NCBI RefSeq assembly: GCF_030867145.1
Contig: NC_134440.1
Location: forward strand, 372,001-436,000
Direction: 5' to 3'
Source: Opisthocomus hoazin
Lineage: Eukaryota; Chordata; Aves; Opisthocomiformes; Opisthocomidae
Length of the DNA stretch: 64,000 bases
This document shows, one piece after another, positions 1-12,364 of the stretch; within the stretch, counting starts at the first letter, position 1; each line of letters opens with the position of its first letter. The position numbers and the translations under genes are program-made. The notes under the pieces were generated by a model. That model had not been told where the DNA came from and made no database searches. It saw only the letters and a program-made list of their open reading frames with translations.

Positions 1-1771
1 CCTGCGGATCTTTGTAGGTATCTTCCTCCTCCTCCCCTCCTCCTCCTCCTCTTCATCCCGGCGCGGTGCCGGGCTCCAACGCCGCATCGCCACCCTCCAG
101 GACTACGAGCCCACCATCTTCTACCCCAAACGCTCCCCGGACCCCCTGTACCGGGATTTCACGACGCAGTGCGAGAAGATGGACATCCCCTTCCTCTCCT
201 ACCTCCCCACCGAGGTGAACCCCCCGCAGCCGCCTGACCCGCTCCAATTTATTGTTATTTTTTTTATTAATTCCTCCCCCCCCCGCCCGGCCCTGCTGGG
301 AGCCCGGGGATGCCACGAAATCCAGCGGCGGCTGCCGGGGCCCCGCCAGCCCCCGGCTCTGTTGTTGTTGGAAGCGTTGGGCTCGGCGGGAGGAATGTGA
401 CCCGGATCGCTGCCCTGGCCAGGGCCACGCGTCTCGGCGTGCTGGGCTCTGCCCGGCCGCCGCGCCCCGAGCCCCCGCACCCCGAGCCCCACTGCGCTGT
501 GGGGGGGGTTTGCTTGGCGGTGGCTGCTGGGTGGGTCTGTGGCTGCGGGAAGACGGGATCGCGGCGTGGGGCTCGGTGCCTGTCCCGTGGGGGGTGGGTG
601 CCTATCCCGTGGGGGGCTCGGTGGCTGTCCCATGGGGGAGTGGGTGCCTGTCCCATGGGGGAGGTGGGTGGCTGTCCCATGGGGGTCTCAGTGCCTGTCC
701 CTTGGGGGTTGGGTGCCTGTCCCGTGGGGGGTGCGGTGCCTGTCCCGTGGCAGGTGGGTGGCTGTCCCATGGGGGAGGGGGGGGTGGCTGGGGACCCCTG
801 TCGCTGCCCACCGTGTCCACCCCCCAGGTGCAGCTGATCAACGACGCCTACAACGCGGTGGTGGACGCCGTGCTGGGAGCCGAGGCGGAGGCCGGTGAGG
901 GGAGGGAGCCCTGCGCTGCCATCCTGGCCACCCTCCAGCACGTCCGCATCCCCATCGTCAGCTTGGACGTGCCCTCAGGTCCGGCACCGCGCTCAGCACC
1001 CCCCGGGGCAGGATGGGGACCCCCCCCGGGCTTGTCACCCTGCCCAGCGCGGCATCACCCTGGGCTCGGTGCCTGGGTGACGGGGGAGTCCCCGCCGTGG
1101 CCTCCCAGGGCGGGGACACCCCCGGGGACCCCCCCCACCCCCCATCCTCCTCGCCCCCAGCCTGGCAGCATCCCCGCCAGGAGCCGGGGCTGGCGGCCGC
1201 TCCCCACGGATGCGTTCGGGGCATCCACGATAAATAACAAAACTCCCCAAACTGAGACATGATGTCATTTGAAAACACCCGGGTGTCTGGTGGCCAGGCC
1301 TGGAAATGCCATCACCCACCCCCCCCCTCGCCGTGTTCCCCCCCCGAAGCCGCAAACGGGAGCCCTGGGCACAGCCGCCGGTGAATCCCCACCAAGAAAA
1401 ACCCTGCTGGGTGCCAGCGCAGGACGGCGATGCCGGGGGGGGGGGACACAAACACACGCACACCCCATCCTCCCCATCCCCACCACCCCAGAGCATCCTC
1501 CACCACCGCGGCCCCTGGGACCCCCCCCCCGGACCCCTTCCTCATCTCTTTTTCAGGGTGGGATGTGGAGGCCGGGAGCAGCGGTGGGCTCAGCCCCGAT
1601 GTCCTGGTGTCGCTGTCAGCGCCCAAGACGTGCGCCCGCCGCTTCCTCGGCCGCCAGCACTTCGTGGCCGGGCGCTTCCTCCCCGACGACGTGCAGAAGA
1701 AGTTCGAGCTCAACCCGCCCGAGTACCCCGGCACCGAGTGCGTGGTGGCCCTGCCAGCCCCCCGCCAATAA
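1..1771 (+). CDS. YJEFN3: YjeF N-terminal domain-containing protein 3, 3' part
   Basis: This is an AIBP/NAXE-like Rossmann-fold protein; the family derives from NAD(P)HX epimerases, and YJEFN3 has been linked to apoA-I binding and cholesterol efflux. Coding exons visible are 1-13 (the end of an exon reading LRIF), 101-214, 828-978 and 1557-1771, all with GT/AG borders. The peptide contains [20 protein letters not shown], then the [16 protein letters not shown] segment, [13 protein letters not shown] and [12 protein letters not shown], which are typical YjeF_N blocks. The 5' exons lie left of the window. The third exon reads straight through a GT-like site at 894 without losing frame, and the length there matches the human protein. 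It lies head-to-tail with CILP2, as in mammals. The stop TAA (1769-1771) overlaps the poly(A) signal. Confidence in identity is high; NAXE itself is less likely because the C-terminus and the CILP2 neighbour fit YJEFN3. Confidence 0.88.
565..785. repeat. G-rich minisatellite in a YJEFN3 intron
   Basis: Units of about 28-33 bp are built around TGGGTGCCTGTCCCGTGGGG and the variant TGGCTGTCCCATGGGG, about seven copies. It fills most of the intron between exons 214 and 828. The long ORFs over it in several frames are composition artefacts. Confidence 0.8.
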
Positions 1772-1772
1772 A
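1767..1772 (+). terminator. YJEFN3: YJEFN3 poly(A) signal overlapping the stop codon
   Basis: AATAAA at 1767-1772 contains the TAA stop codon at 1769-1771. If it is used, cleavage would fall about 10-30 nt downstream and the 3' UTR would be almost absent. No other AATAAA was noticed in the next kilobase. Confidence 0.6.
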
Positions 1773-1789
1773 AAGCGCTTGGTGGCTCT

Positions 1790-2880
1790 TCCCCGGGGGG
1801 TCGGGGTCCGCCTGGGGACGCGGGGTGAGGGGATGGGGACCAGGGTTTGGGCTGTGGGCTTGTGCTGGGGCTCGGTTCCATGCTCCGTCCACACTGGGGT
1901 CTCGACCCCCCCCCCCGCCTTTAGGGACAGACCTGGTGTGACCTCCTCTATCTCCTGTCCCACGGGGCCGTGGGCAGCTGCTGGGGTCCCATGGGTGGCT
2001 CTGGGGTCCCCGATATCCCCCCATAGCCCGAAAAACGCTCAGACGTGCCGGGTAAGGGTGGCGGGAGCAGCCCCCTCACTATGGGGGGGGTTTAATGAGC
2101 AGGGGGTCAGTGACGAGGCACCGATGGGGACTGTCCCCACCTGTCCCAGTGGAGAGGGAGTTCCTGACCCCGAAACGGCGCTGGGAGGTGCCTCACCCCC
2201 GCACCTCCCCCCCCACCCCCCCCACCCCCCCCACCCCCCCCCCCCCCCTCGCGGAGTGTCGGGGAATGCAGGGAATGCGCCGGGATTTCCGCTGGCCCGG
2301 CTGCAGGAGGGGGCTGTGGACCCCAACCAGGGGCGGCAGCAGTTTGGGGGTGACCCTAGGAGGGTCCCCACCCGGGAGGGTCCCACCCCATCACCCCATC
2401 ATCACCCCCCGTCACTGTCACCACCGGGCATTTCGCCTCCCGCAATCAGGGGCAGCCCCGGGAGGGCAGTTGGGGCCATGGGTGCACCGAGTTGTGCACG
2501 GCCTCAGCCCCACCTCGGCGTCGGGACGCGGGCAGCTCCGGCACGCCCAGGCGGGCCGGGTCACGGTGCGGGCGCCCACCAGCCCCGCCAGCCCGCCGTG
2601 CCCCGAGGCAGTGGGTGCCAGGGCAGCACTGGCAACCCCGACCCCAACCGCAGGAGCGCCGAGGCCGGGCTCGCTCGGCTTTTTCCCTTCCCTCCCCTCC
2701 GCATTCCCGAGCGCATCCAATTTTAGCAGCTTTGCAAAAACAAACCCTCAAGTTTCCCGGGCTGGAGCAGCGTGCGGCAGCGCGCGGCCGGCTCGCCGGG
2801 GAGGGCTGCTTCCCGCTTCCATCTTGACACGGGTCCAGTGCCGGCAGCGTCGACGGCCCCGCGTGCCAGGAGCCGATCGC
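1790..2880. other. YJEFN3-CILP2 intergenic spacer
   Basis: A C/G-rich spacer with a poly-C tract at about 2205-2250. No exon-like open frame or known repeat was recognised. The last 200 bp become CpG-rich toward the CILP2 promoter. Confidence 0.5.
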
Positions 2881-2911
2881 CGCTGTCTGCCGGCGCGAGG
2901 GGGAAAGGGCT

Positions 2912-2920
2912 CATATATAG
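2912..2920 (+). promoter_or_regulatory. CILP2: CILP2 TATA box
   Basis: CATATATAG lies about 60 nt upstream of the CILP2 start codon in an otherwise GC-rich promoter. The spacing would place a transcription start around 2945, giving a short 5' UTR. A TATA box fits a tissue-restricted matrix gene. Confidence 0.65.
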
Positions 2921-2977
2921 ACCCGCGGTGCCGGCGCGCTCGCAGTCGCCGGCCGACCCGCCGCCGCGTGGGCAGCC

Positions 2978-5900
2978 ATGGCGGAGCTGGCCTTGGCCCT
3001 CCTGGCTCTTGCCGCCCTGCACGGTGCCGGGGCAACAGGTAAGGCCGGGTCTGGTTCCCGACCGCGGCGTGGGGACCCCCGTCCGTGTCCCCTCCCGGGG
3101 GCTGGTGATGTGGGGCAGGGTGGGGACGGGGCTGAGTGGTTGCCAGATGTGCGCCAGGGGCTGAGCCGGGAAGGTTCCCAGTCCTGGGATGAAATCCATC
3201 CATCCATCCGCCCGCAGGACGGGGGCTGCGGAGGGTCCCCGCTGTCCCCCAGCTCCCTGCCACCAGGCGGGGGGGGACAGCGGTGGCAGGGCCGAGTCCC
3301 CCCCACCGTGGGGCTGCTGCTGGTGGATCCCAGGGGGTGCCCGGGGGGTGCCCCTCGCACGCCCGCGGGGGTCTCACAGTGACCCGGGCTGCCTTGAGCC
3401 TTTGGCCACATCCTGCCCGCCGCCCGTGGGTGACAGGCACCAGGGGCCAGGTTTCCCTCCAGGGACCCGCTCCCCGCGTCCATCCCCTCCCGCAGGGCTG
3501 AACCCCCCATCTCAGCACCCGGGGTCACCTGTACGAGGGGCCCACCGACACCCCAGCTCCGTGGGGCTCCCTCCCGTGGGACACGGCCGGGCTTGGCGGG
3601 AGCTGGGGGGGTCCCGATGCCGTGGCAGCGTCTCCAGCTCTGTCGCTCCCCGGGGGCTGTGGTTTTACAGCCCAGTTTCCTGCTGCCTCCCAGTTTGGCT
3701 GCTGGGGCTCGGGGTGACACCGGGGTCGTGCCGTGGCACCCGACTCGTCCCTGACCACATCACCCCCGGGGCTGAGCTCACCCCGGGGCAGCCGGGGCAT
3801 GGACCCCGGCACGGCTGGACTCGCCACGCAGCACCGGCCTCGGCCACCCCTCGGTCCATCCCCAGCTGACCGGGGGCTGCAGCCTGTCCTCGGCCACCCC
3901 GGACGGTGACATCGCCAGCCTGGTCCCGCGGAGCCATAAACCCTGCCCTGAGCCCCGTGCCCGGCTGTGGATGCAGGGCTGGGGGGGCTCGGGGCCGAGG
4001 GGTCCCCGACCCTGCCGGGATGCTCTCCGTCCCGGCGCTGGTTGAGCTTTGTGGCGTGGCGTTGGAGATCACGGCTCGGCGAGGGACCGGCCGGGCACCG
4101 TCGGGTGCCCTGGGGAGTGGGTGCCCCAGCGCTGGGTGCTCCCACCCTGTGCTTGCCCCAGAGCCCCTGGAGAACGACTCGGAGCCGGGGAAGAGCGGCG
4201 CGGAGGGGAAGCCCTGGAAAGCAGCCCCCAGCCCAGCTGAGCTCGACCTGGACACGGCAGGTACGGCTGTCCCGCACCGCTGCCGTCGGGGACCCACGGC
4301 TGGGACACCCCAGGGGGGGCTGCCCAGGGCTGTGCCCACCTCGCCAGCCCAGGATGTCCCATCTCCCCCCGTGGGACCCTCACAGCAGGGAGGTGGCACC
4401 CACCCTGCGCTCCCCAAGGCTCCCACGCTGCGTTGCCCTCCATCCCCGCATCCATCCACCCATCCTCTGTCCATGCAGCCCTCGGCATCCCCGAGCTGAC
4501 CCCGAGCCGTCCCCAGCCCCGTGGCCGTCACCCTCCATCCCCGCATCCATCCACCCATCCTCTGTCCACGCAGCCCTCGGCGTCCCCGAGCCGTCCCCAG
4601 CCCCGTGGCACCCCGGGGGTGCTCAGGGATGGGGGGGGGTGCTCAGGGCTGGCTCCGTCGCAGGCGGAGGGGCCGAGTGGACGTCCTGGTTCAACATCGA
4701 CCACCCCGGGGGGGACGGGGACTACGAGAGCCTGGAGGCCATTCGCTTCTACTACCGCGGGCGTGTCTGCGAGCGGCCGGTGGCCGTCCAGGCCCGCACC
4801 ACCGAGTGGGAGCTGCCCGAGGAGGTGGGCGAGGTGGTGCACGTCAGCCCCAAGAAGGGCTTCCGCTGCGTCAACAAGGAGCAGCCGCGGGGCAAGACCT
4901 GCTCCAACTACCACGTCCGCTTCCTCTGCCCGCTGGGTGAGCGTCCCATCGCCCCAGACCCCGCCGCCACGTTTCGGGGGTCGATAGCACCCCTCGCTTG
5001 AGACCCCCCCCCCCCCCCACCCTACTGCCGCATCCCACCAGGTGCTGCCGGAGCTGCGGCTGCCCCAGAGCTCACCCCGTGGAGCTGGGTGCGGGTGGTG
5101 GGTCCCCAGTTAACGCCTCTGCATCCCCCACCCCCCCCCCAGAACACATCTACTGGTCGCACTGGTCGCCCTGGAGCCCCTGCTCGCGCAGCGCCTGCGG
5201 CAGCAGCGGCACCCAGACCCGCACCCGCCGCTGCGTCAGCGCCCGGCTGGCGGCCGCGCTCAAGGAGCTCAAGTGCAAGGGCAAAGCTGCCGAGCGACGG
5301 CCGTGCAGCGCCGGACCCTGCCCAGGTAGGGACCCCGGCACCCCCTGCTTCCAGCCCCGCTCCCCCCCCAGCCCCTCCAGACCCTCTCCTGGCCCCCGCC
5401 GCCTGTGCATCGTCAGCTTAATTGCAATAACAGAGGCTGCGCTGGTAAAAATAGCTTGGCAGGGGTGCGTGGGGTGAGCCGGGGCTGGCCGGGCACGGGC
5501 GGCTGGATGGAGCCTCGCGGGGCGGGGGGACCTCTCCGTGTCCCTGTGACGTGGGGCCACCCCGGGGCTGGGGGCTCGGGGGGGGGGGGAGCGCGGTGCC
5601 CGATGCCGGTGCGGCGTCTCCCCGGCAGAGTCGGCGTGGACGGAGTGGGGTGCCTGGGGCCCCTGTTCCCGCAGCTGCGGCGGCAGCGGGACACGCGTCC
5701 GGCGCCGGAGCTGCAAGAAAGCCAAGAAGACGCCGTGCGCCGGCCGCCCCGCCGAGGTGCAGAAATGCCCCCCCTCGCCCTGCCCAGGTATACTTGGACT
5801 TGGGGACCCCCATCTCCCCGGTGACCCCCCACCCACGCGGCCGTGGGGGTCTGAGCACCGTTCCCGCCCGCAGCCTGCGCCGAGCACGTGCTGCGGGGCA

Positions 5901-8900
5901 CCGTCGTCTCCGCTGATGGCGCGGCGTTGCCGGACGCCCGCATCTACCTGGAGGGCCGGCCGCCGGTGCCCCTGGCCCGCAGCGATGCCCGCGGGCGCTT
6001 CGCCGCGGCGGGGCTGTGCCCGGGCGCCGCGGCCAACGTCAGCGCCCACCGCCAGGGCTTCGCCCCGGGGGTGGCACCCGTCGTCTTCAACGGCTCCGGC
6101 GTGGCGGTGGCACACGTGAGGCTGCGCAGGCTGGGTGAGCGTCGTGGGACGGGGAGGTGGGGGGGTCGAGACGTGCACCCCTCGAGGGACCTCCCTGAAG
6201 GATGCACGGTTGGGTGGGGGGGTCCCCACAGCTTGTTGCACCCTCTGCCGCCTTCCCTCCCCGCAGAGAAGCCCTACATGGTGCTGCACCCCAAGGCGAA
6301 GGTGCGGGTGGCCGGGCAGGAGGTGACTTTCTGCTGCAAAGCCTCTGGCACCCCCGTGCCCAAGAAATACTACTGGTGAGCGGGTCGGGGGGGGCCAAAA
6401 TCAGCTCGGGGGGGAAAGGCAGCCCCATCCCCGCTGAGCCCGTCCCCGTCCCCGCAGGTACCACAACGGGACGCTGCTGCCGAGGAAGGAGCACCGGTAT
6501 GGCAGCCGGCTGGCGCTGCGGGGGCTGGCGCCGGAGCAGGCTGGCACCTACCACTGCAAAGCCAGCACCGAGGCGGGTGCCATCCGCTCGGTGCCGGCGC
6601 AGCTGACCGTGCTGGGTGAGGACGGGACAGGGCTTCGGCAGCGGCAGCGTCATCCCGGGATGAGGGTCACGCTAACCCCATGTCCCCTCTGTCACCCCCC
6701 CGCCAGCCGAGGGCCAGCAGAGCTGCAAGCCGGAGCCGGAGCCGAGCCTCGTGGAGCTGCCCGGAGAGTGCCCGCAGGACGCTGCCGGGTCCCGCTACTA
6801 CGACGTGGGTCGCTGCCCGCCCGCCCCGTGCGCCGGCAGCCCGGCCGAGCGGTCAGAGTGCGGGGCGGACGCGGGGCGCTGCTGCGGGGTGCGGAGGATG
6901 GAGCTGCGGGAGGTCCCCTGCGCCGGGTCCCTGCTGCCCGTCAAGGTGGTGGTGGAGTGCGGCTGCGGACCCTGCGCCCAGCCCCGCGTCCTGGTGCAGG
7001 GACGGGTGACGGCGGCTGACACCGGCGAGCCCCTGCGCTTCGGGCAGATCTTCCTGGGCGGGAGGAAGGTCGGCTTCACTGGCTACAAGGGTTCCTTCAC
7101 CATCGAGGTGCCGCCGGACACCCAGCGCTTGGTGGCTCGCTTCGTAGACCGGCAGCAGAGGTTCGTGGATGCTGTCAAGGTCCTGCCCTTCAACCGCCGC
7201 GGCGGTGCTGTCTACCAGGAGGTGAAGATGCTGCGGAAGAAGGAGCCGGTGGATCTGGACGGCAGCCGGAGCAACGCCATCCCGCTGGGGGAGGCGAGGG
7301 GCCGGGAGCCCGTCGGGGAGCTCGTCCTTCCCGCTGGCACCTTCCTCCGTCCCTCCGGGGAGGTCTTCAGGGGCACGGTCAAAGCCAGCGTCACCTTCCT
7401 AGACCCCAGGGACATGGCGACGGCCGGCGCTGCCTCCAGCGACCTCAGCTTCGCCGATGCCGAGGGGGAGATCGTCCCCCTGAGGACCTACGGCATGTTT
7501 GCCGTGGATTTTCGGGAAGGGGAGACGGGCGCAGCACTGCAGACGGGGCCGGTGGAGGTGCGGATGGACGCGGGGCAGGTCTGGATGCCGGAGCACCTGC
7601 AGAAGATGAAGCTGTGGTCCTTGAACCCTGAGACCGGCTTGTGGGAGGAGGAGGGGGTCCTCCAGCCGGCCGGGGGAAGCCGGGGGAAGAGGGAGGAGAG
7701 GACCTTCCTGGTGGGGAACCTGGAGATCCGGGAGCGGCGTCTCTTCAACCTGGACGTGCCGGAGGACCGCCGCTGCTTCGTCAAGGTCAGGGCTTACAGC
7801 AACGAGAAGTTCAACCCCTACGAGCAACTGGAAGGGGTGGTCATCAGCCTCATCAACCTGGAGCCGCAGCCGGGCTACCCCGCCAACCCCCGGGCGTGGG
7901 GTCGCTTCGACAGCGTGGTGACAGGTCCCAACGGCGCCTGCCTGCCCGCTTTCTGCGACGGCCAGCGCCCCGACGCCTACTCAGCGTACGTCACCGCCAC
8001 GCTGGGCGGGGAGGAGCTGGAAGCTGTGGCCTCCAGCCCCAAGCTCAACCCCAATGCCGTCGGGGTGTCCCAGCCCTACCTGGGCAAGCTGGGCTACCGC
8101 CGGCTGGACCACGATGACCCCGACTTGAAGAAGACGGCTTTCCAGATCAACGTGGCCAAGCCCGACCCCAACAACGTTGACGAGACCAATGGTCCCATCT
8201 ACCCTTACCGCAGCCTCGAGGAGTGCGAGAAGGCACCAGTCAGCGCCAACCACCTCCGTTTCTACCGCGTGGAAGTGGACAAGTACGAGTACAACGTGGT
8301 GCCCTTCAAGGAGAGTGACCTGACCTCCTGGACCGGCGACTACCTCTCGTGGTGGCCCAACCCGCAGGAGTTCAGGGCTTGTTTCATCAAGGTGCAGATC
8401 GAGGGGCCACAGGAGTACATGGTGAGGTCCCGTAACGTGGGGGGCAGCCACCCCCGCACCCGGGGGCAGCTCTACGGCCTGCGTGACACCCGTAGCGTGC
8501 GGGACACGCTGCTGGAGAACACCTCGGGCGCCTGCGTGGAGTTCAAGTGCAGCGGGATGCTCTTCGACCAGAGCCTGGTGGATCGCACCTTGGTCTCCAT
8601 CGTCCCCCAAGGCAGCTGCCGCCGCACGGCCGTCAACAGCCTCCTCCGGGACTACCTGAGCCGTCACCCGCCCGCAGCAGAGAACAACCACACGGCCGCC
8701 TTCTCCATGCTGGCACCGGTCGACCCGCTGGGTCACAACTACGGCATCTACACGGTGACGGACCAGAACCCGCGGCTGGCCAAGGAGATCGCCATCGGCC
8801 GTTGCTTTGACGGCACCTCCGACGGCTTCTCGCGGGAGATGAAGGCGGATGTGGGGACGGCCGTCACCTTCACCTGCCAGGAGCGGCCGGCGGGGCGGGA

Positions 8901-9099
8901 GAGCTTCTTCCAGCGCCTGCTGACGGCCCCGGCCGAGGCGCTGGACGAGATTCGGCGGGAGATGGGGGCCCGTGAGATGCGCCGGGCTCCCCCCGAGGTG
9001 CTGGACTTTGCCTCCGGCGCCCGAGCCCCGGGCCCCACGGCCACTCGCCGGACCCCCAGCAGCCGGCGGAGGATGGGCCAGATGCGGGGGCAGCCGTGA
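2978..9099 (+). CDS. CILP2: cartilage intermediate layer protein 2
   Basis: Secreted cartilage matrix glycoprotein. Nine exons: 2978-3038, 4162-4260, 4664-4936, 5143-5325, 5629-5787, 5874-6134, 6267-6375, 6458-6615 and 6707-9099; phases close to give 1,231 aa. Order: signal peptide (res. 1-20), a short acidic linker, a WxxW domain (about 54-144, EWTSWFNIDHPGGDGDYESL), two thrombospondin type 1 repeats (exons 4 and 5), a carboxypeptidase-regulatory-like domain (exon 6), an Ig-like C2 domain (exons 7-8, with CCKASG and YHCKAS cysteines), then the long final exon with a Cys-rich block, a second regulatory-like domain and the conserved C-terminal half. A furin-type site GKR/EER at about residue 763 matches the point where CILP proteins are cut. 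The family usually shows one TSP1 repeat; two here is unusual. CILP1 is excluded by the YJEFN3 neighbour. The start has a good signal peptide and sits below the TATA box. Confidence 0.93.
4437..4606 (+). repeat. Tandem duplication in CILP2 intron 2
   Basis: A block of roughly 80-90 bp containing CATCCATCCACCCATCCTCT, a CAGCCCTCGG segment and CCCGAGC is present twice in tandem with a few differences. It is intronic and has no coding consequence. Confidence 0.75.
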
Positions 9100-9449
9100 G
9101 CGTCGCGGCCCCCCCCACCCCGTGCCCACTCCCCGGCTCAGCTCTGCCATCCCTTTCCCCGTCGCTTTTCCCGCACTCATTTATAACGACCGAGGTGGGG
9201 GGGACACACACGGGATGCGTGGAGTGGGACCCTCTCCCATGCCCCCGGGGGACGGCGGGGCAGGGGAGCACCGGGCCATGGGGAGGTGGGTGACAGCGGG
9301 CAGCCCCCGACGGCCTCGCCAGCCCCCCCGTGGTGCTGCCCCCGCCCTCGCCCGCAGCCCCGCGCGGGGCAGCTCTTGGTGCTCAGCCCCAGGGTCCGTG
9401 GTGCCGGTGGTGCCGGCAGCGGGGCCGCGGCCCCCCCAGGGATTATTTA

Positions 9450-9465
9450 AATAAAAAAGAATAAA
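9450..9465 (+). terminator. CILP2: CILP2 poly(A) signals
   Basis: Two AATAAA hexamers (9450-9455 and 9460-9465) follow about 350 nt of 3' UTR. Confidence 0.75.
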
Positions 9466-10006
9466 AGAGGGGGTGGAAGCGAATAGGGGAAGGGGCTGGG
9501 ATGGGAAGGGGTCCCCCGACCGGTGTTCTGCCCCGCACACGGCGGCGGGGCTCCAGCCGAGGGTGCTGGGAGCTGGGAGCACCCGCTGCATCCCCACCCC
9601 GCACCCCACGAGGAAACGCAGGGCTCCTTTTGGGGAGAATCCCCAAGGACATGGACAAAAAGCCCTCCGTGACCCTCTGCCCGGGCGCGGGTGGCACCCC
9701 TGGGGTGCTGGGCTCGACCCCCATGACCTTCACCCAAACGCAGAGCTCGGTGGGCCCGATCCTGCACCCATCCTGCCGCCGCCAACCCGGCTGTTCTGCC
9801 CTTGGGGAGCGTTTTGCCAAAACTACCTTTATCCCAGGCCAAAAAAAGAACAAAAAAAGGCATTTCTCCACGCCCACCCCCCCAGCGCAGGGACCCCCCC
9901 TCAGCTCCTGGGGTGTGCCGGGGAGCGGGCGAGGAGCGCTGGCAGGACGCGACACGGCGGCAGCGGTGCCGGCACGCGCCGAGGGCACGTGCGGATTTGT
10001 ACATTA

Positions 10007-10012
10007 TTTATT
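10007..10012 (-). terminator. Orphan minus-strand poly(A) signal
   Basis: TTTATT on the plus strand is AATAAA on the minus strand, set in an AT-rich island (about 9993-10030) within very GC-rich DNA. It resembles a 3' transcript end convergent with CILP2. No minus-strand coding exon was recognised in the following 8 kb. In mammals the convergent neighbour of CILP2 is PBX4, but no homeodomain reading frame is present here. Confidence 0.4.
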
Positions 10013-10049
10013 ACAAAATATACGGTTGTCTGTCCACCCGCCTGGCTGC

Positions 10050-12360
10050 TGGGCTTCTCCGGGGGCGTCCTGCCCCCCCCCCAGCCCCCCGCCCCGCACG
10101 GTAGCACTGTCCCAGCGGCTCCTGTTTGCCTTGGGCCCGGTTCAGGGGCTGGCGGCGGTGCGGGGGGCTCCGCGCCAGCTCCCCGCGGCCGGGGGACGTG
10201 GCAGCGGGGGCGGGGGGGCCCCCATCCAGCCCCATCGCCCCCCCCCCCACCATGCGATGCACAGGAGATGGGTGACCCGGGCCAAGGCGAAGGGCAGCGG
10301 GTCCATCCGTCCGCCTGCCGTCTGTCCGGCCCCCCGGCTCGCAGTACCGGGTGGGTTTCGCAGGCGTGTGGCCCCCCCCAGGCCCCCCCCCCGCCCGCGG
10401 CTCCCGGTGGATGCTGTAATGGAACAGGCAGCGGTTCCCGGGGCCAAACCCCCCCGTTTCCCTTTCACACCACGGGCTGGCCCCGACGCGGCATTTTTTC
10501 CCCCTTCTGCTGGATGCGGCTGCTCGGGAGATCAAAGGGGACACGGGGCACCCGGGGGGGGGGGCGGGGGGCGAGGGGGGGGGGGGGTGTTTTTGGGGGG
10601 GGTTCGCCAAAGCAGCGGCCGAGGCGCAGCCCCGCTCCCCATCCCGCCTGGGGACACCGGCACGGCGGGGGGCAACGCCGGGGGGAGGGGGGGGCACCTG
10701 GAGGGTCGGGAGCCGATCGGGGGGGGTCCCAACCCCCCCCCCCCCAAAACAGACACACCCCCCCCCCCTCCCCCCAAAGCCTGGGTGCTGCCCGTCCCTG
10801 GGTGCTGCCCGTCCCCGGGTGCCGGGATGCTCCGCCGGGGTCGGGGAGGGCCGGGGGGGGTTGGGGGGATTCGGGGGGATTCGGGGGGGGGCCGGGGGGG
10901 GGGCCGGGGGGGCTGGGGCCGTGCCAGCGGGCAGGATTGCGTTGCTTTCCCCCCTCCGGCTGGCTGGGCCGGCGGCAGCTCCCGCAGCTCCGCTGCTGTT
11001 CACGGCGGCGGGAAGAAAAATGGGGCGAAAAAAAAAAAAAGACAAAAAAGCAGCCACGCGAAGGGGCCGGTCGGACCCCCCCCCCTCCCCCCCTCCTCTC
11101 CCCCCCCCCCCAGTGCTCACCGCGCCGGCCGGGACCCCCAGCACGGTGCCGTGGGGTGATCGGGGGGCTGGAGGGGGGGAGGTGGGCGCAGGGGAGAGCC
11201 AAGGGGGGGGGTCGGGGGCTCCCCCCGATCCCAGGGACGCGGAGAAGGAGCCGGGGAAGCGGGGGGGGTGTGGGGTGTGGGGTGTGGTCCGTGCTGGGTG
11301 TCCGACCCAGCCCTGCATTCCCGAGGGCTGGAAACCCGCCCGGGGTCAGGGGCTGGGCTGGGGGCTGCAGCCAAAATCCTCCCGCTGCTCCCCCCTCCCC
11401 TTCCGCCCCCCTCACCCCCGAGCGCGGGGCCTGAACCCACCGACCCCTTCCCAGGGGTCCCGCGGACACGGAGCCCCCCGACCCCGAATGCCCCCTGCGC
11501 TGTGGAGCATCACCGGGTACCGAAGTACCCCCCCCGGGTCCCCCCCCCGCCCCCCGGCTTCCAGGCGGTGCCGCTTCGGTCCTGCATTCTCATAACGGTC
11601 TCGTAACGGCTCCGGGGGGGGGAGCTGGGGGGGGACACGACCCCTGCGGGGACCCCATTCAGGACCCGCAGGCTGCAGGATGGGGACCCCAGAGGGGTTT
11701 TCTGCAACGCAACAGTTTTGGGGGCGAAAATGCCTTTTTCTTTTAACCTTCTAAACCCACCCCCCCACCCCCCTCCGGCTCGGGGCAAGCGGTGGATCCC
11801 GACCGTGGGGGTTTTTTTTGGGGGGGGGTGATGTGGGGGTGCCCCGCTCCCCGCTTGCCCCCAGCGCCGGTACCCGGGAGGCAAAGACAGGGATGGGAAC
11901 ATCCCGGGATTGCTCCGGGACCGGGGGATGCAGGCGGGGGGGGGCACGATGGGACCCTCCGGATCCATCCACCCCGTAGAGGCGAGAAGGGGGGGAGGGG
12001 GGGCTCAGCTGCTTCTTTTTACCGGCCAAATGGGAAGAGCAAAGCGGGGGAGGGAGAAAGGAGCTCGGGAGCCCGCAGCCCCCCCCGCCCCCCCCACCCC
12101 CTTCAGCCCGGAGCCCAACCTAAATGAGCAGGCCGGGGTGCACGTCCTGCGGTGGGGCAGGGATGGGGCGGCTGGTTGCTCAGGACCCCCCCTCCGCCCC
12201 CCCAACAGCACCCCCGCACAGGGGTGCACCCCCCCAATCGCCCTCCACGGGGAGGGGGGCCTGGGAAGGGGGTGCCACCACCCTGCGCCCCACCAGCACG
12301 TCCCAGCGCTGGCTGGGCAGCAAGAGCTGGAAAGGGCCTTGGGAAGCTGCTCGCTCGCTT
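10050..12360. other. Gene-free G/C homopolymer zone
   Basis: Contains repeated runs of 8-13 G or C (for example 10550-10610, 10733-10775, 10850-10915 and 11075-11113) and one A-run near 11030. Proline/glycine-rich open frames here occur in every frame on both strands, so they reflect composition. It may be the long 3' UTR of the transcript ending near 9,990, but nothing proves that. The runs are strong G-quadruplex candidates. Confidence 0.5.
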
Positions 12361-12364
12361 TCTT

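Noticed and set aside
894-900. Splice donor GTGAGG inside YJEFN3 exon 3
   Set aside because: Reading through keeps the frame and gives the expected protein length and sequence ([19 protein letters not shown]); no acceptor follows.
9473-11606. Long overlapping Pro/Gly-rich open frames on both strands (up to about 650 codons)
   Set aside because: They occur in all frames over G and C runs, have no domain, and show no conserved-looking splice pattern; they reflect absence of A/T-rich stop codons.
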